From: Clostridium sp. OM02-18AC
GTDB taxonomy: Bacteria > Bacillota > Clostridia > Lachnospirales > Lachnospiraceae
DNA: 6,543 nt
Reading direction: 5' to 3'
Assembly: GCF_003481825.1 (NCBI RefSeq)
Contig: NZ_QULW01000031.1
Span: 1-6,543 of the forward strand
Shown here: piece after piece, positions 1 to 4,821 of the stretch
Numbering within the stretch: the first letter of the stretch is position 1
Layout of the letters: every line of letters begins with the position of its first letter
Program-made: the position numbers and the translations under genes
Notes under the pieces: model-generated
What the model saw: only the letters and a program-made list of their open reading frames with translations
The model's database searches: none
Told to the model about the DNA's origin: nothing

Positions 1-59
1 AGGTGCAAAAAACTCATTGATAAGATTAGCGGTCAAGGCGAGAGGGAGTGAGGTGTAAA
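1..59 (+). repeat. 63-bp direct repeat, copy A (upstream of rep promoter)
   Basis: Identical to 98-156, and its first 55 bases are identical to 6489-6543. On a circular molecule this copy would run from 6485 through the junction to 59. It ends just before the -35 box of the rep promoter, so the two copies bracket that promoter. AGGTGYAAA motifs start at 1, 51, 98 and 148, with spacings of 50, 47 and 50 bases. This is a candidate origin or iteron region next to rep (inference). Confidence 0.8.
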
Positions 60-61
60 GA

Positions 62-90
62 TTGACATCAAAAAGTCATTCATTTATACT
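62..90 (+). promoter_or_regulatory. rep promoter
   Basis: A perfect -35 TTGACA (62-67), a 17-bp spacer and a -10 TATACT (85-90). Transcription would start near 97, at the left edge of repeat copy B, and give a leader of about 65 nt before the rep ATG at 162. Confidence 0.8.
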
Positions 91-93
91 TGG

Positions 94-156
94 AAAAAGG
101 TGCAAAAAACTCATTGATAAGATTAGCGGTCAAGGCGAGAGGGAGTGAGGTGTAAA
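94..156 (+). repeat. 63-bp direct repeat, copy B (rep leader)
   Basis: This is an exact copy of the sequence at 1-59, extended leftwards by four A residues that are matched at 6485-6488. It lies between the rep promoter and the rep start codon, so almost the whole rep 5' leader is this repeat, including the ribosome binding site GAGGTG at 147-152. Inside it the motif AGGTGYAAA occurs near both edges (98-106 and 148-156). Rep binding (iteron-like) or post-transcriptional control are both possible; the sequence alone does not decide. Confidence 0.85.
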
Positions 157-161
157 AGACT

Positions 162-1601
162 ATGGCAAAATACACCAAAAGGAGAGATAAAAGAGCGTAT
201 GAATGGAAGTCTGCTTATCGGGAGAAAGAAGCCCTTATGCTGGAGAGGGGATACCCGGAAGTAAGTCCTCATGATTTCTATCGGGAGTTGTTTCCAGCTG
301 GTAGTCTCCAGCAAGAGCCGGAGGACGGAAAAGGTAATATTATAGCGACACAGATTAGACCGTCCGGCAAAGGAAGAACCCGACAGTGGGTAATTGATGA
401 TAGTCTGAAAATGTTGGATAAGGTCGTAGGAGATAGGTTTGGGCTGATACCGCCTATTAGTTTTTACGGAAAGTCACACACGAAAGAGAACGCTCATGAG
501 CTGTTTGCGGTGGTGGTGGATGTGGATTATGTAGGTAAACAGCAGTTAAAGAACCTGTTGAAGCAGTTTGGGAATGGTGTGCAGCTTCGTCCGACTTATC
601 TTGTCAGCTCTGGCAAGGGAGTACATCTTTACTATTTCTTGCAAGAGCCGGTTCAGTTGTATCGAAACCGGGAAGAAGTACTTGCGGAGCTGAAAGAAGC
701 CTTTATCCGGCGGCTATGGAATGATACCAGCTCTATCCGTCCGGACAGCCCGGATATAACCGGAATTTATCAAGGGTTCCGGTGTGTGGGGAGTCAGTCG
801 AAGCTGGGTGCAGATTTCCCAGTAAAAGCCTATAAGCTGTCAGAGAATCGTTACACGCTGGAGGATATAAAAGCCAGCATACCGAGCTGTAAGGTAGACC
901 TTGCTCCGTTGTATGAGAAGCCGAGAAGAAAAAGTACCGTTACGTTGGAAGAAGCAAAGGAGCTGTACCCGGAGTGGTATGAGAAACGGATCGTGCAGGG
1001 AGAGCCGAAGCAGAAAAGTAAGAAGCAGGGCGGTACGTGGGTATGTAATGAAGCTTTATATGAGTGGTGGAAACGGAAAATAACCGAGGAAGTGAAAGCT
1101 GGAGGGCGTTACTTTTCCATTATGGCATTGTGTTCTTATGGATTGAAGTGTGGCATATCAGAGTATAAGATAAGGCGAGATGCTTATGCGTTTCTGGATC
1201 ATTTAGAGAGCCTTACCGAGGACGAGGACAACCATTTCAGCCGGGCAGATGTGAAAGACGCTCTCCGGGCATTGAAAGGGGACAGAAAAAGGCTGTCAAC
1301 GATAGCAAGTCGGGAATGGATAGAGGACAATACAAAGGTAACGATACCAGCAAATAAGCGGAATTATAGAAAGCAAAAAGACCATATAAAGGTTATGAAT
1401 ACTATGAAAGCTCTAAAAAAGCAGTTAGGAGAAGAAGTAAGGGAGGGGAGACCAAAAGGGAGCGGAACAGCGGAGCATACTGTCAGAGAATGGCAGGAGA
1501 GACATCAAACAGGAAGGAAAGCAGATTGTATTCGGGATACAGGACTTGCAAAGCATACTGTTTATAAGTGGTGGAAAGATATAAACAATGAAAATATATA
1601 G
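162..1601 (+). CDS. rep: Plasmid replication protein, AEP primase-like, C-terminal HTH
   Basis: Probable plasmid replication initiator/primase of 479 aa. Seen: a basic N-terminus; a hydrophobic strand ending in D-V-D (VVVDVDYV, Asp120 and Asp122); SSGKGVHLYYF with His155; and FRCVGSQSKLG around Arg207. Their order and spacing match the DxD, sxH and third motifs of archaeo-eukaryotic primases (family knowledge). Residues about 310-375 (GGRYFSIMAL onward) look like a PriCT-type helical domain. The last 45 residues contain a helix-turn-helix-like segment (TGLAKHTVYKWW) suited to origin binding. The ATG at 162 is preceded by GAGGTG at 147-152 with 9-nt spacing. The gene lies directly downstream of the direct repeats and a consensus promoter, as expected for a self-regulated Rep. 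The primase-family assignment is good; a role as sole initiator is inferred because no other replication gene is present. Confidence 0.85.
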   Translation: MAKYTKRRDKRAYEWKSAYREKEALMLERGYPEVSPHDFYRELFPAGSLQQEPEDGKGNIIATQIRPSGKGRTRQWVIDDSLKMLDKVVGDRFGLIPPISFYGKSHTKENAHELFAVVVDVDYVGKQQLKNLLKQFGNGVQLRPTYLVSSGKGVHLYYFLQEPVQLYRNREEVLAELKEAFIRRLWNDTSSIRPDSPDITGIYQGFRCVGSQSKLGADFPVKAYKLSENRYTLEDIKASIPSCKVDLAPLYEKPRRKSTVTLEEAKELYPEWYEKRIVQGEPKQKSKKQGGTWVCNEALYEWWKRKITEEVKAGGRYFSIMALCSYGLKCGISEYKIRRDAYAFLDHLESLTEDEDNHFSRADVKDALRALKGDRKRLSTIASREWIEDNTKVTIPANKRNYRKQKDHIKVMNTMKALKKQLGEEVREGRPKGSGTAEHTVREWQERHQTGRKADCIRDTGLAKHTVYKWWKDINNENI

Positions 1602-1635
1602 GGAAAAAGGAGTTATTTAATAGCTCCTTTTTCCC
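1601..1635. terminator. Bidirectional terminator between rep and the permease
   Basis: GGGAAAAAGGAG (1601-1612) pairs with CTCCTTTTTCCC (1624-1635). The stem can extend inwards to a 3-nt loop through one G-T pair. It begins in the rep stop codon and lies 6 bp from the permease stop, so it serves both convergent genes. The T run is inside the stem rather than after it, so strength is uncertain. Confidence 0.75.
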
Positions 1636-1641
1636 TACTGT

Positions 1642-2844
1642 CTATTGCTGAAGATTTGAGGAAACATGAAGGAATTTTGATAAAAAAAGATAATTTATCA
1701 GATATATTAAAACCAAGGTTATTATTCCAATAATGATGCTAATAGGCAATATTTTTTTTATAAATAGTGTTGCAAGAGACGTTCCTAAAAGAAACGCAGA
1801 TCCATATGGAATAACAATATTCAACATAAAAATTTTATTATGTTTTTTTCGTAAGGTTGATTGATTACAAATTGATTTTAGAATGTGGTTAAATAAATAC
1901 AAACATAGTATATTTAGTAAAATAAAAATAATCAAAAAACCAATGATGAAAAGTATATGATGTTTTTGTATAAATAAAAGTAATTCTATATGTTGTATTT
2001 GAAAGTTATCAATACCAACTAAAGAAAAGTCTGAAAATCCAGTTTCGTCAGATATAGACTTTATATTTTTTAAAATTTGTGATTCCTCAACAAATGGTAG
2101 TAAATCACAATTTATCATAGCAAAGTATAATAATGATTCAAATTGAAAATTAGTTTTGTCCACTTCCCAAAGAGTGGAAGGGTAAGGAATAAGCATATAA
2201 GTATCCAAAGTGATATTAGATGTATTTTTATAATTTATAGAACAATCTGTTTCTATAAATCCGATAACTTCAAAATTAGTATTTTTACTATAATAATTTC
2301 CAGTAATTATGTCTCCGATTTTATAAAAAGATTTATATTCAGAACCCAATAGAACAGGAATCGAGTTATCTTTATATGATATACTATTCCATGCAATTTC
2401 GGAATTTCCCTCAACTTCTATATTATAAAAATCATAAGCTTTTTGATTAAGTTGTAACGCTTTTATATTTATTGTAGGAGACTGACTATTATCAATAAAT
2501 TCATCAGAATTATAATAAAAGCGTTGGTCTCCATTAAAGTCATCTACAGCGATAGCCTGATTGAATGAGGTTAAAACATCGAAGTTACTTGATGCATTTA
2601 ATGTGTTATAGAAGTTTGCTAATATATTTATGTTTTGATTGTCTGTTCTAAAATTATAAAATTCATCTGGATCATAAAAATTGTCAACCATTTTGTAAAA
2701 ATCATTTTGTGATGAAAGTGTTTTAAATCCACCATTGCTTTGCGGAATAGAAGCGATGAAAGGAACAAATACACCTGACAAAGTAAAATATATTGAAAAA
2801 ATAATAAAAGAAAATAATGTTATAAAATATTTTTTAGTGTTCAT
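1642..2844 (-). CDS. MacB/FtsX-like ABC-type permease, putative bacteriocin immunity/export protein
   Basis: A 400-aa integral membrane protein. Seen: one N-terminal membrane segment (about residues 6-32), a large extracytoplasmic region, then three C-terminal membrane segments (about 297-319, 340-361 and 366-388). Within the extracytoplasmic part, IPVLLGSEYKSFYKIGDII followed by FEVIGFI matches the typical MacB periplasmic-core pattern (a new location, a GD turn, then VxGF). One-plus-three topology with such a core is the MacB/FtsX permease plan, but no ATPase gene lies anywhere in the window. The start ATG has AAGGAG (2851-2856) 6 nt upstream. It follows the secreted candidate bacteriocin on the same strand, which suggests self-immunity or export using a host ATPase (inference). 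The gene is much richer in AT than rep or mob, pointing to a different origin. Confidence 0.7.
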   Translation of the reverse strand: MNTKKYFITLFSFIIFSIYFTLSGVFVPFIASIPQSNGGFKTLSSQNDFYKMVDNFYDPDEFYNFRTDNQNINILANFYNTLNASSNFDVLTSFNQAIAVDDFNGDQRFYYNSDEFIDNSQSPTINIKALQLNQKAYDFYNIEVEGNSEIAWNSISYKDNSIPVLLGSEYKSFYKIGDIITGNYYSKNTNFEVIGFIETDCSINYKNTSNITLDTYMLIPYPSTLWEVDKTNFQFESLLYFAMINCDLLPFVEESQILKNIKSISDETGFSDFSLVGIDNFQIQHIELLLFIQKHHILFIIGFLIIFILLNILCLYLFNHILKSICNQSTLRKKHNKIFMLNIVIPYGSAFLLGTSLATLFIKKILPISIIIGIITLVLIYLINYLFLSKFLHVSSNLQQ

Positions 2845-2871
2845 AGAAGACTCCTTAAAAAGAATATAGTA

Positions 2872-2907
2872 AAAAAAGCAAAGGATTTTACAATCCTTTG
2901 CTTTTTT
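2872..2907. terminator. Intercistronic terminator between bacteriocin and permease
   Basis: A 16-bp perfect stem (2872-2887 with 2892-2907) with a 4-nt loop and T runs on both strands. On the minus strand it starts 12 nt after the bacteriocin stop codon and ends before the permease RBS. It would terminate most bacteriocin transcripts and allow lower read-through into the permease. No separate permease promoter is evident in the 75-bp gap. Confidence 0.85.
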
Positions 2908-2919
2908 GTTTGTGAAGAA

Positions 2920-3369
2920 TCAACTTCCGTAATAGGTTCTAGCAGATCCTAAAGTATCACCGTTAAAACTCCACCAAGGAGATATTGCTTCTGTTCCGTC
3001 AGTTCCCCATTGACGTCCAGAATCAGTAAGAATTGCACCCCAGTCTTCCATTCTTGCTCTTGTGTAGTGATATTTTCCAACCCAAGTAGTCCAACCATGT
3101 GCTCTTTTTTGAGATGTACCATTGTGTGTACGTTCTTCTGCTTTACCTGTATGTTTTGGAGAAGCGTATGTAGTGCCATCCTCCATTGCTTTTGAATATG
3201 CTTGAGGATTAACAAAATAACCATCTTCTTCACTCCATCCACCTATTGCGTTAGATTCAGAAGTAACAACTGAAGTTTCCGGTTCAGCAGCAAAAGTGGT
3301 TACTGGATTAAGTGCTAGTACAAGACCTAAACTTAAAATAGAAACACCGAAACGCTTGAATTTGTTCAT
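2920..3369 (-). CDS. Secreted lactococcin-972-like bacteriocin precursor (candidate)
   Basis: A 149-aa preprotein. Seen: a clear Sec signal peptide with a K/R-rich start, hydrophobic core ILSLGLVLAL and probable cleavage around TFA/AEP (residues 26-28), giving a mature protein of about 120 aa. The mature part has no cysteine, seven tryptophans, several histidines, an early GGW, and a C-terminal half containing KYHYTRAR, DSGRQWGTDGTEA, SPWW and ARTYYGS at the end. Lactococcin 972 is likewise Sec-secreted, cysteine-free and Trp/His/Gly/Tyr-rich, with GRQ...W...YY near its end, so this may be a larger divergent relative. The family call rests on pattern, not alignment. The RBS AAGGAGG (3378-3384) lies 8 nt before ATG. 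The following membrane protein fits an immunity/export partner. Alternatives are another secreted toxin or a surface peptide. Confidence 0.6.
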   Translation of the reverse strand: MNKFKRFGVSILSLGLVLALNPVTTFAAEPETSVVTSESNAIGGWSEEDGYFVNPQAYSKAMEDGTTYASPKHTGKAEERTHNGTSQKRAHGWTTWVGKYHYTRARMEDWGAILTDSGRQWGTDGTEAISPWWSFNGDTLGSARTYYGS

Positions 3370-3545
3370 AAAAAAATCCTCCTTTTCTTTGTAAGTTTTT
3401 TAAAAAGTTTATCATAGGAAACATATAAATATCAATATGCCGAATAAATAAATAAAAAAAAAAAAAAAATGTATAAAATGCATAAAAATAAAAATTGCGG
3501 AGAAAATTGAGTGATACGTATAAAAAATATAATAATTGCGTAAAC
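3370..3545. other. AT-rich intergenic region upstream of the bacteriocin, with an A16 tract
   Basis: This region is very AT-rich and holds an uninterrupted run of 16 A (3454-3469), which is T16 on the bacteriocin coding strand, roughly 85 bp before its start codon. A minus-strand -10-like TATGAT (3411-3416) and a TTGATA (3430-3435) are present, but they are only 13 bp apart, so no convincing promoter for the bacteriocin could be fixed. Nothing coding is seen here. Confidence 0.5.
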
Positions 3546-3574
3546 TTGATTTGCCTGAGAGCATATGCTATAAT
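3546..3574 (+). promoter_or_regulatory. Antitoxin RNA II promoter
   Basis: TTGATT (3546-3551), a 17-bp spacer and a perfect TATAAT (3569-3574) with an upstream TGC extended -10. The palindrome AGCATATGCT (3560-3569) overlaps the -10 box. No coding start follows; the transcript runs directly into direct repeat a and the terminator, as expected for a short regulatory RNA. Confidence 0.8.
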
Positions 3575-3584
3575 GGCAATAGCT

Positions 3585-3615
3585 AAGAAAAGATATAATG
3601 TGTCACGTAGACACA
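3585..3615 (+). repeat. par-like direct repeat a
   Basis: It shares 15 bases on the left (AAGAAAAGATATAAT) and 12 on the right (CACGTAGACACA) with 3754-3786; the short middles differ (GTGT versus TTCTGA). It sits at the 5' end of the antitoxin RNA. The copy also forms a small hairpin, GTGTC-ACGTA-GACAC (3600-3614). Confidence 0.85.
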
Positions 3616-3619
3616 AAAC

Positions 3620-3651
3620 GAACCCCCAGTAGCAGCCACTACTGGGGGTTC
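3620..3651. terminator. Shared bidirectional terminator of the convergent toxin/antitoxin RNAs
   Basis: A 13-bp perfect stem, GAACCCCCAGTAG (3620-3632) with CTACTGGGGGTTC (3639-3651), and a 6-nt loop CAGCCA. A T-rich tail follows on the plus strand (to about 3661) and TTTT follows on the minus strand (3618-3615). It ends RNA II from the left and the toxin mRNA from the right. Confidence 0.85.
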
Positions 3652-3681
3652 TTCTCATTTTACGGTTGAGCTTCCGTTAGG

Positions 3682-3777
3682 CTAGTTGTCGCTGTCATCT
3701 CCGTCTAACCATTTGCAAATATAGTAGCCAACTACACTTGCCAGTACGGAAACAAGAAAAGATATAATTTCTGACAC
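3682..3777 (-). CDS. Fst-like small hydrophobic type I toxin (31 aa)
   Basis: A 31-aa peptide, M(GTG)-SEIISFLVSVLASVVGYY-ICKWLDGDDSDN, ending at TAG. Seen: a single membrane segment of about 18 hydrophobic residues followed by a KWLD turn and a strongly acidic, polar C-terminal tail. Fst-family plasmid addiction toxins have this same plan (membrane helix, then a charged tail containing LDxxD). The GTG start has AAAGGGGG (3787-3794) 9 nt upstream. The start codon lies inside direct repeat b, where the antisense RNA II can bind. A CACCC (3812-3808 on this strand) in the leader can pair with GGGTG (3789-3785) in the RBS and hide it, like the leader stem that limits Fst translation. Expected action is membrane damage in daughter cells that lose the plasmid. 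Toxicity is inferred from architecture. Confidence 0.75.
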   Translation of the reverse strand: MSEIISFLVSVLASVVGYYICKWLDGDDSDN

Positions 3778-3786
3778 GTAGACACA
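3754..3786 (-). repeat. par-like direct repeat b, covering the toxin start codon
   Basis: The second copy of the repeat at 3585-3615. It includes the toxin GTG (3775-3777) and reaches the edge of its ribosome binding site, so base pairing with the antitoxin RNA here would block translation initiation. Confidence 0.85.
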
Positions 3787-3826
3787 CCCCCTTTCTGTTG
3801 CCAGAATGGGTGCGACAACGCTGGAT

Positions 3827-3855
3827 ATTATATCATAAAGACAGAAATGCTACAA
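3827..3855 (-). promoter_or_regulatory. Toxin mRNA (RNA I) promoter
   Basis: On the minus strand, TTGTAG (3855-3850), a 17-bp spacer and a perfect TATAAT (3832-3827) with an upstream TGA extended -10. The start near 3820 and end near 3615 predict an RNA of about 205 nt, close to the size known for RNA I of pAD1 par, with a leader of about 43 nt before GTG. Confidence 0.8.
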
Positions 3856-3892
3856 GAAGACATTTCCCCTTGTTTATCATCAAAGCCATAAG

Positions 3893-3948
3893 AAAAAGAG
3901 TGTCAAGGGCGGTTATAGACCGCAGCGTTTACCCTTGATACTCTTTTT
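3893..3948. terminator. Large hairpin, terminator-like, with an inner hairpin
   Basis: AAAAAGAGTGTCAAGGG (3893-3909) pairs with 3932-3948 with a single G-T position. Within the 22-nt loop, CGGT and ACCG (3910-3913 and 3919-3922) can form a second small stem. T6 follows on the plus strand and an A/T run on the other, so it would insulate the toxin-antitoxin locus from the mobilization region. Its right arm also carries the -35 box of the next promoter. Confidence 0.7.
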
Positions 3949-3962
3949 TGGTTGGCTATAAT
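3935..3962 (+). promoter_or_regulatory. Promoter reading into the mobilization leader
   Basis: TTGATA (3935-3940), a 16-bp spacer and a perfect TATAAT (3957-3962). The predicted start is near 3969. The -35 lies in the right arm of the 3893-3948 hairpin. No convincing gene follows before 4388, so it makes either a structured leader or a small RNA. Confidence 0.6.
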
Positions 3963-3968
3963 GCCGGA

Positions 3969-4200
3969 GGGGAAAACGGCTGTCCGTCCGTTCCGTTACT
4001 TCCCCCTGTGCTTCATTGTCCGTTCCGGCGGAAGAAAGTAAAGGGTGGTCTGCGACCATTTTTATCTGCTGTACTCGCTGATCGGCAAGTCGAAGCTCAT
4101 ACTGCAGATAAAAAACAAGCCCTTGACTGTCTCCCGCCTACACTTCCAAAGTCACCCAAGAGGAAGTAAGCTCCACTATATTCTTGGCAGAATATACGCA
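3969..4200 (+). other. Gene-free structured region (possible small RNA or attenuator leader)
   Basis: No supported gene. Inverted repeats seen: GGGGAA..AACGG (3969-3979) with CCGTT..TTCCCC (3993-4005); TGGTC-TGC-GACCA (4046-4058) followed at once by T5, a weak terminator shape; and TTTTTATCTGC (4059-4069) with GCAGATAAAAA (4104-4114), an exact 11-bp pair. The third stem would take up the T run of the second, so the two are alternatives in a transcript. ACTTCC and GGAAGT (4142-4147 and 4162-4167) form another short pair. A TTG-started frame across 3948-4169 lacks an RBS and is probably not translated. Confidence 0.45.
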
Positions 4201-4202
4201 TG

Positions 4203-4261
4203 AATATATCCGCTTGACAGAAGTGCTACCACTATACTATAATATGTGTAGCGGATATATT
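4203..4261 (+). promoter_or_regulatory. Mobilization operon promoter flanked by an inverted-repeat operator
   Basis: A perfect -35 TTGACA (4214-4219), 18-bp spacer and perfect -10 TATAAT (4238-4243). It is framed by an exact 11-bp inverted repeat, AATATATCCGC (4203-4213) and GCGGATATATT (4251-4261), the second arm lying at the expected start site. This looks like an operator for an autorepressor of the mobilization genes, with MobC or the relaxase as candidates, or part of oriT. Confidence 0.8.
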
Positions 4262-4387
4262 GCAAGTTCCCTAAAGTGTTACCACTTTAGAACTTCTGAG
4301 GGTGGCAAGCCCCCCTTCAATCCCCCTTTTAAGCGAGCCGACAGGCTCATTATGCGGTGGTGCTACCACCGAGAAAGTGAGGTCAGC
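4203..4387. other. oriT: Candidate origin of transfer (oriT)
   Basis: Placed just upstream of the relaxase operon and rich in nested inverted repeats: the 11-bp pair at 4203-4213/4251-4261; CTAAAGTG-TTAC-CACTTTAG (4271-4290) with outer AAGTT/AACTT; GAGCC-GACA-GGCTC (4335-4348); and CGGTGGT-GCT-ACCACCG (4355-4371). The motif GTGYTACCAC occurs three times (4223-4232, 4276-4285, 4360-4369). A C-rich tract (4310-4326) lies between hairpins. This combination is typical of a MOBP oriT, but the nick site cannot be fixed from the sequence. The same 185 bp also serves as the operon leader. Confidence 0.55.
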
Positions 4388-4576
4388 ATGGATAAGAAAT
4401 ATATCGAAAATCAGTATCGTCTAGCGGTGTTGGACTTCCAGACCGCCCGGAACGAAGATGAACAGTGGGAAGCAAGAAAGACTATGGCAAGGCTGGAGCA
4501 GATAGCCGCACAGGAATACGGTTTTGAATACGCAGATGAACTGCACGAAAAAGAAATAGGGAGGAAAGGACTATGA
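4388..4576 (+). CDS. Small conserved-context mobilization operon protein (62 aa, unknown)
   Basis: Not recognised. A 62-aa soluble, charged protein with no signal peptide or membrane segment, rich in Glu, Gln, Ala and Arg and probably mostly helical. It begins MDKKYIENQYRLAVLDFQ and ends in a basic GRKGL. The ATG at 4388 was chosen because GTGAGG lies just upstream (4378-4383) and the upstream extension in this frame would need a TTG start and would run through the promoter and hairpins. Its stop overlaps the next start as ATGA (4573-4576), indicating translational coupling. As first gene after the operator and oriT candidate, an accessory role in the transfer complex or in operon control is possible but unproven. 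Confidence 0.65.
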   Translation: MDKKYIENQYRLAVLDFQTARNEDEQWEARKTMARLEQIAAQEYGFEYADELHEKEIGRKGL

Positions 4577-4821
4577 AAGTTGGAAAGTTCCAGATTGGAA
4601 GATACCATGCCATCATCAGAAAGAGCTATGCGGACGGAAGCGTGGACTATGAAACGTCCTTTTCCGACCATGCCGATTTAATGGAAAGTGTGTACTGTCT
4701 GAGGTTGTGTATCGGGAAAATGGTAGGGATTGCTACAGATACCCCGAAAGTCCTTACTGGGGTGCAGGTTATCCGGGGAAAGGAGAACATTGTCCGGGAA
4801 CTGGAGGGAAAGCAGCCATGA
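4573..4821 (+). CDS. Small mobilization operon protein (82 aa, unknown)
   Basis: Not recognised. An 82-aa protein whose N-terminal part (KFQIGRYHAIIRKSYADGS) looks beta-rich and whose middle has two cysteines in YCLRLCIGK. No membrane segment or signal peptide. GGGAGG and AAAGGA (4559-4570) precede ATG 4573. The start overlaps the previous stop and the stop overlaps the mobC start, both as ATGA, so it is translated as part of one coupled chain. It may belong to the mobilization machinery or its regulation; the sequence gives no specific function. Confidence 0.7.
   Translation: MKVGKFQIGRYHAIIRKSYADGSVDYETSFSDHADLMESVYCLRLCIGKMVGIATDTPKVLTGVQVIRGKENIVRELEGKQP

Larger units (their letters stand above)
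3581..3660 (+). ncRNA. Antisense antitoxin RNA (RNA II-like)
   Basis: A predicted RNA of about 80 nt, from the start site expected 7 nt after the TATAAT box to the end of the T-rich tail behind the 3620-3651 hairpin. It contains one copy of the direct repeat (3585-3615) and the terminator arm. The other repeat copy lies over the toxin start codon on the opposite transcript, so this RNA can pair both with that region and with the shared terminator. This is the arrangement known from RNA II of the pAD1 par locus. Ends are predicted from sequence only. Confidence 0.7.

Noticed and set aside
1..156. CRISPR-like repeat-spacer pattern
   Set aside because: Only two long copies with one 38-bp interval that contains a promoter; no cas genes and no further units.
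3407..3435. Possible bacteriocin promoter (TTGATA ... TATGAT, minus strand)
   Set aside because: The boxes are only 13 bp apart, too close for a standard promoter; left as undecided.
3308..3658. 116-aa minus-strand frame with Phe-rich hydrophobic stretches
   Set aside because: The hydrophobicity comes from the A/T homopolymer tract. The frame spans the antitoxin promoter and terminator and overlaps the bacteriocin start out of frame.
3948..4169. 73-aa frame from a TTG codon in the leader region
   Set aside because: It has no RBS and its start lies inside the terminator hairpin and before the promoter that would transcribe it. It also crosses several inverted repeats; better explained as non-coding.
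4184..4387. N-terminal extension of the 62-aa gene from a TTG start
   Set aside because: It would run through the consensus promoter, its operator and the oriT hairpins; ATG 4388 has a better RBS.
4707..4817. N-terminal extension of mobC
   Set aside because: It would overlap most of orf82. The MobC-like sequence and a good RBS begin at 4818.
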